From the NCBI RefSeq assembly GCF_002734285.1, contig NZ_NSEA01000002.1, forward strand, positions 62,001-126,000: 64,000 bases of DNA. Direction: 5' to 3'. A model generated the notes under the pieces. That model was not told the origin of the DNA and made no database searches. It worked only from the letters and a program-made list of their open reading frames with translations. This document shows positions 60,512 through 64,000 of the stretch, piece by piece; positions within the stretch are counted from its first letter, which is position 1, and the number at the start of each line of letters is the position of its first letter. The DNA is from Fredinandcohnia onubensis. GTDB lineage: Bacteria > Bacillota > Bacilli > Bacillales > Bacillaceae_L. A program made the position numbers and the translations under genes.

Positions 60512-61510
60512 CTAGACGTGATTTAGACGATTTTTAGCCATCGGATGATTTAACCAGCATGAGCTGTACTGTGTTGGGCTAACGCCTTCAAAAACTGGTT
60601 TATGTTCAGCACAAACTTTCATTGCCATTTCACACCTTGGATAGAATGAGCAACCCTTTGGTGGGTCGAGTAAATCTGGAGGAGTACCAGTTATGGTCGA
60701 TAGTTTTTCATGCTTATCCATATCGAGACGAGGTACTGATTTTAACAATCCTTTCGTATAAGGATGAGTCGGATTTGAAAAGATTTCCTCGACAAGTCCT
60801 GTTTCAACAATTTCCCCTGCATACATCACAACGACCTTACTGCACATTTCCGCTACAACTCCAAGGTCATGGGTGATTAATATAATCGAAGTATTGGTTT
60901 GCTCTTGCAAATTCTTCATCAGCCTTAAAATTTGTGCCTGAATGGTCACATCAAGCGCAGTAGTAGGCTCATCAGCAATTAGAAGTTTGGGCTGACAGGC
61001 AAGCGCAATGGCAATCATAACCCGCTGTCTCATCCCACCTGAAAATTCATGTGGATATTGATGAATGCGCTTCTCAGGTTGAGGAATGCCCACCATTTCA
61101 AGCATGTTTACCGCATTCTCAAGTGCTTCCTTTTTTGAAACCTTTCTATGGCGAATGATACCCTCCGCAATTTGAATCCCAATCCTTGTTGTAGGATTTA
61201 ACGATGTCATAGGATCCTGAAAAATCATCCCTACTTCATTTCCTCTAATTTTCCCCATCGCTTTTTCTGATTTTCGAACTAAATCATCTCCATTTAAAAG
61301 AATAGAGCCATTTTCAATTCTTGCTTGTGGGCTTGGAAGTAGCTTCATAATTGATTTAGCCGTCACACTTTTACCACAGCCCGATTCGCCAACAATGGCA
61401 ATTGCCTCCCCTTTTTCAACTGAAAATGAAACTCCTCTAACTGCCTTTACTTTTCCTGCACTGGTATCAAACGAAACATGCAAATCATTGATTTCTAGTA
61501 TGTTTTCCAT
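60512..61510 (-). CDS. oppD: Oligopeptide ABC transporter ATP-binding protein OppD
   Basis: 332-residue ABC ATPase. Seen: G-E-S-G-C-G-K-S-V near residue 38, S-G-G-M-R-Q-R near 155, L-I-A-D-E-P-T-T-A-L-D near 173, and the C-terminal C-S-F-Y-P-R-C ... C cluster. Forms the ATPase heterodimer with OppF. ATG at 61510; lies 35 bases after oppC. Confidence 0.94.
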   Translation of the reverse strand: MENILEINDLHVSFDTSAGKVKAVRGVSFSVEKGEAIAIVGESGCGKSVTAKSIMKLLPSPQARIENGSILLNGDDLVRKSEKAMGKIRGNEVGMIFQDPMTSLNPTTRIGIQIAEGIIRHRKVSKKEALENAVNMLEMVGIPQPEKRIHQYPHEFSGGMRQRVMIAIALACQPKLLIADEPTTALDVTIQAQILRLMKNLQEQTNTSIILITHDLGVVAEMCSKVVVMYAGEIVETGLVEEIFSNPTHPYTKGLLKSVPRLDMDKHEKLSTITGTPPDLLDPPKGCSFYPRCEMAMKVCAEHKPVFEGVSPTQYSSCWLNHPMAKNRLNHV

Positions 61511-61545
61511 CTACTTTCCCCCCTCTTCTAATCAATGCAGTTAAT

Positions 61546-62475
61546 CTATTTCCGCAATTTTGGATCGAGTGCATCTCTTAATCCATCTCCGAACACATTA
61601 AATGCGAACATTGTCAGTGAGATGAGAAAAGCTGGGAAAAATAGTTGATAGAAATTCCCGATTAAAATACTTCCTAATGCATCATTCGCCATCGTACCCC
61701 AACTTGCCTTCGGTGCAGGAATCCCAAGTCCTAAAAAGCTAAGTGTTGCTTCAGCAAATATTGCAGTTGGGACGGTCAATGTCACATTTACTAATATTGG
61801 CCCCATCGTATTTGGAATCATATGTCTTCTTAATATCCAAGAGGTTTTTGCTCCCATCGCATTTGCTGCTTGGACGTACTCATATTCCTTGAGTTGAAGT
61901 ACCTGCCCACGGACAAGCCTCGCCATTGGTATCCAACCCGTAATGGACATTGCAATAATAATTGCCCATAAGCCTCTTTCAAGGACAATCATGACTAAAA
62001 TGACCATTAGGAGATAGGGAATAGCATAAAGGACTTCTGCGATTCTCATCATAATATTATCGACTCTGCCACCGCGAATACCTGAGATACCTCCATAAAT
62101 AATCCCCGCTACAAAATCAATTAGAGCAGCCATTAGTCCGATAAATAAAGATATTCGCGCGCCATACCATGCTCGTGTAAACAAATCACGTCCAGATGCA
62201 TCTGTTCCGAACCAATGCTCAGCATTCGGACGTAGGTTCTTTTTCGTAAAATCCTGCTCATAATACGTATATCCGTTTAAATGGGGACCGATGATGGCCA
62301 TGACTCCGATGATGATAATGATAATGAGCCCTATTATCGCTAATTTATTTTCCTTTAGGCGATTCCAAACATCGCCCCAATAGGAAATACTAGGCCTTGC
62401 GATTTTCTCTGCTTCCGCATATTTCTGTTCAACTGGTGTGAACATATCTTCCGTTAGATTTGGTTGATTTTTCAT
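61546..62475 (-). CDS. oppC: Oligopeptide ABC transporter permease OppC
   Basis: 309-residue permease with one N-terminal helix after a cytosolic lead and five further helices. Seen: H-W-F-G-T-D-A-S-G-R-D-L-F-T-R near residue 87 (permease signature) and the EAA-like loop Y-V-Q-A-A-N-A-M-G-A-K near 200. ATG at 62475 overlaps the oppB stop (ATGA), so OppB and OppC are translationally coupled and pair as the membrane channel. Confidence 0.94.
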   Translation of the reverse strand: MKNQPNLTEDMFTPVEQKYAEAEKIARPSISYWGDVWNRLKENKLAIIGLIIIIIIGVMAIIGPHLNGYTYYEQDFTKKNLRPNAEHWFGTDASGRDLFTRAWYGARISLFIGLMAALIDFVAGIIYGGISGIRGGRVDNIMMRIAEVLYAIPYLLMVILVMIVLERGLWAIIIAMSITGWIPMARLVRGQVLQLKEYEYVQAANAMGAKTSWILRRHMIPNTMGPILVNVTLTVPTAIFAEATLSFLGLGIPAPKASWGTMANDALGSILIGNFYQLFFPAFLISLTMFAFNVFGDGLRDALDPKLRK

Positions 62476-63401
62476 TTGCTCTCCCCCGTTACCTTAATTC
62501 TCGGATCAATCCACGTATAGGCAATGTCAACAATCAGAATGAAAAGAATTAGGATGGCTGAATAAAAAATCGTAGAGCCAAGAATAACAGGGTAATCACG
62601 ATTAAAAATACTAGTTACAAACATTTCTCCCATGCCTGGGATACCAAATATTTTTTCAATAATAAAACTTCCAGTTACAATATTGGCAATTAAGATACCA
62701 ACAATTGTAACGACTGGCAATATCGCATTTCGAATCGCATGCTTTAAAATGATCGACCCTTTTTTAAGTCCTTTTGCTTTGGCTGTTAAAATGAAGTCCT
62801 GACTCATTACTTCGAGCATGCTTGACCTCATTAACCGCGCAATAAAGGCCATTGGCATCATCGCAAGTGATAGGGACGGCAAAACGGTATGTGACCAAGA
62901 TTTCCAAGTTGCAACAGGGAACCATCTAAATTCAACCGCCAAATAATTGATGAGAAAGGTTGCAAGAATAAAGTTTGGTACAGAGATTCCAATGATTGCG
63001 AGAATCATAGAGGAGTAATCAGGCCACCTATTCCGATAAAGGGCAGCAATGATTCCGAAAAGCAAGCCAAGTGGAATCGCAATTAGCAAGGCCTGTGTTC
63101 CTAAATGTAAGGAAACTGGGAAGCCGTTCACGATTAAGTCATTCACTGTTAAGGTTGAAGATTTATAAGAAGGTCCGAAATCAAACTGTAAAATAGAAAG
63201 TAAATAAAGACCATATTGTACATGTAAAGGTTTGTCCAAATTATAATAGCTTTGTAGATTATTGTAGACTGCCTCAGGCATTGTTCCCTCTTGGGCAAAT
63301 GGATTTCCTGGAATACTGTGCATGAGAATAAAAGTTAGTGTGACAATCACCCAAAGGGTTACAACCGCTAGGACAATTCGTTTTCCAATATACTTAAGCA
63401 T
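62472..63401 (-). CDS. oppB: Oligopeptide ABC transporter permease OppB
   Basis: 309-residue permease: L-K-Y-I-G-K-R-I-V-L-A-V at the start, a T-F-I-L-M-H-S-I-P-G-N-P-F block near residue 25, and the EAA loop F-I-L-T-A-K-A-K-G-L near 195. Six helices. Start ATG at 63401 after AGAGGGGGA; the frame opens earlier at 63434 without a site. First gene after the intra-operon hairpin. Confidence 0.93.
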   Translation of the reverse strand: MLKYIGKRIVLAVVTLWVIVTLTFILMHSIPGNPFAQEGTMPEAVYNNLQSYYNLDKPLHVQYGLYLLSILQFDFGPSYKSSTLTVNDLIVNGFPVSLHLGTQALLIAIPLGLLFGIIAALYRNRWPDYSSMILAIIGISVPNFILATFLINYLAVEFRWFPVATWKSWSHTVLPSLSLAMMPMAFIARLMRSSMLEVMSQDFILTAKAKGLKKGSIILKHAIRNAILPVVTIVGILIANIVTGSFIIEKIFGIPGMGEMFVTSIFNRDYPVILGSTIFYSAILILFILIVDIAYTWIDPRIKVTGESK

Positions 63402-63456
63402 GTTATCCCCCTCTAAAACCTTGATTGCAAGCATTTAAGTAGAGCTTCTACTATAG

Positions 63457-63496
63457 AAAAATCGGGGTATGCTAAATTTCTAGCATACCTCGATTT
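63457..63496 (-). terminator. Intra-operon hairpin between oppA and oppB
   Basis: Minus-strand AAATCG-GGTATGCTA / TAGCATACC-CGATTTTT: a long stem plus a short T-run, ten bases after the oppA stop. Such attenuating hairpins allow more binding protein than permease. Confidence 0.75.
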
Positions 63497-63505
63497 ACTT
63501 GTTAC

Positions 63506-64000
63506 CTAGTTTTTAATATCTGCATAGATGAACTGAGGATAACTATTAATTGGTGTGTAGATACCTGTTACATGTGGTTTCACAGTAAACGGCTTTGTAT
63601 AGAAATAAATAGGAATAATCGGCATTTCATCCATTAAGATTTTTTCAGCATCATGCATTGCCTTCATCCGTTCTTCTTGATCCATTGTTGTTTTCGCAAG
63701 ATTGACTAACTTGTCGTACTCGGAATTACTCCAGTTTGCGTCATTATATGGTCCATCTGATACCCAAAGATCCATAAATGTCATTGGGTCTACATAGTCA
63801 CCTACCCAACCCGCTCTAGAAATCTCATAGTCTCCTGCTTTTTCACGGTCAAGCTTAACCTGGAATTCAACATTCTCTAATGTAATCTCAACACCGAGAT
63901 TTTTACGCCACATTTCTTGAACAGCTTCAGCTATCATTTTATGCCCTTCAGACGTGTTATAAGTTAACGTTACCGCTGGGAACTTATCGAGTCCTTCTTC
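63506..64000 (-). CDS. oppA: Oligopeptide ABC transporter substrate-binding protein OppA, start outside window
   Basis: C-terminal 164 codons of an extracellular binding protein; the frame stays open to base 64000 and the N-terminus (with the lipobox) is beyond the window. Seen: Y-N-T-S-E-G-H-K, M-W-R-K-N-L-G-V-E-I, R-A-G-W-V-G-D-Y-V-D-P-M-T-F (peptide-binding segment), I-L-M-D-E-M-P-I-I-P-I-Y. These are typical of OppA/DppE proteins. First gene of oppABCDF. Confidence 0.92.
   Translation of the reverse strand, partial: EEGLDKFPAVTLTYNTSEGHKMIAEAVQEMWRKNLGVEITLENVEFQVKLDREKAGDYEISRAGWVGDYVDPMTFMDLWVSDGPYNDANWSNSEYDKLVNLAKTTMDQEERMKAMHDAEKILMDEMPIIPIYFYTKPFTVKPHVTGIYTPINSYPQFIYADIKN

Overview
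The window is low-GC, SD-driven chromosomal DNA from an endospore-forming member of the Bacillaceae (Bacillus sensu lato; genus not resolvable from this window). Supporting signs are the spore genes sspL and cotD, a type B RNase P RNA, gpsB, TTG/GTG starts behind strong Shine-Dalgarno sites, bacilliredoxin, and a gene order that follows the B. subtilis ilvA-yplQ-dfrA-thyB-ypjP-ypiP-yphP-ypgR-ypgQ-metA-cspD-ypeQ-ypeP-ypdP-ypdQ-sspL-ypcP-ypbS-dynA-bpsB-bpsA-ypwA-ypvA-ypsC-rnpB-gpsB-ypsA-cotD-yprB-yprA backbone almost gene for gene. Most genes are on the minus strand. No rRNA, tRNA, CRISPR array, complete IS or prophage is visible.

Layout. 1-3.0 kb: end of an MFS exporter, a small unknown protein, a PCYCGC lipoprotein and a DegV protein. 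3-6.3 kb: ilvA (with a CodY-box-like site), a hemolysin III-family protein, dfrA. 6.4-8.4 kb: thyA split by a 1,072-nt group I intron that carries an I-BmoI-like GIY-YIG homing endonuclease. 8.4-13.3 kb: a secreted Pro-Pro-endopeptidase-like metalloprotease, ypjP, a YuzL-like peptide, ypiP, yphP, ypgR. 13.6-15.5 kb: an NlpC/P60 endopeptidase followed by a gene-free array of four 154-bp tandem repeats. 15.5-27.3 kb: ABC-F protein, ypgQ, second DegV, fhs, metA, a methyltransferase/SCP2/TetR group, topB. 27.5-39 kb: cspD, two RNase H-like genes around a queuosine-precursor transporter, sspL, ypcP, the double dynamin dynA and the alkylpyrone pair bpsAB. 39.3-43.3 kb: an internally duplicated P-loop ATPase and a ba3-type oxidase operon. 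43.4-55.9 kb: M32 carboxypeptidase, DinG-like helicase, ypsC, rnpB, gpsB, ypsA, cotD, the mrfB/mrfA repair pair and SelO. 56-58.5 kb: a TetR/MFS divergent pair. 58.6-64 kb: a second csp, ydjO and an opp oligopeptide permease operon running off the right edge.

Genes that work together: thyA and dfrA (dTMP synthesis and folate recycling) with fhs and metA in one-carbon/methionine metabolism; gpsB with ypsA in cell division; yprA/yprB (MrfA/MrfB) in mitomycin-type lesion repair; bpsA/bpsB in alkylpyrone synthesis; subunits IIa-II-I of a ba3 terminal oxidase; OppABCDF in peptide uptake.

The most unusual items are the intron-split thyA, the 154-bp repeat array, the PPEP-like protease beside ypjP, the twin P-loop ATPase, and several dispersed palindromic repeats. 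I did not find a multi-gene system that I can call undescribed. Many starts were reassigned from Shine-Dalgarno position; function names rest on recognised family motifs and conserved gene order, not on database searches.
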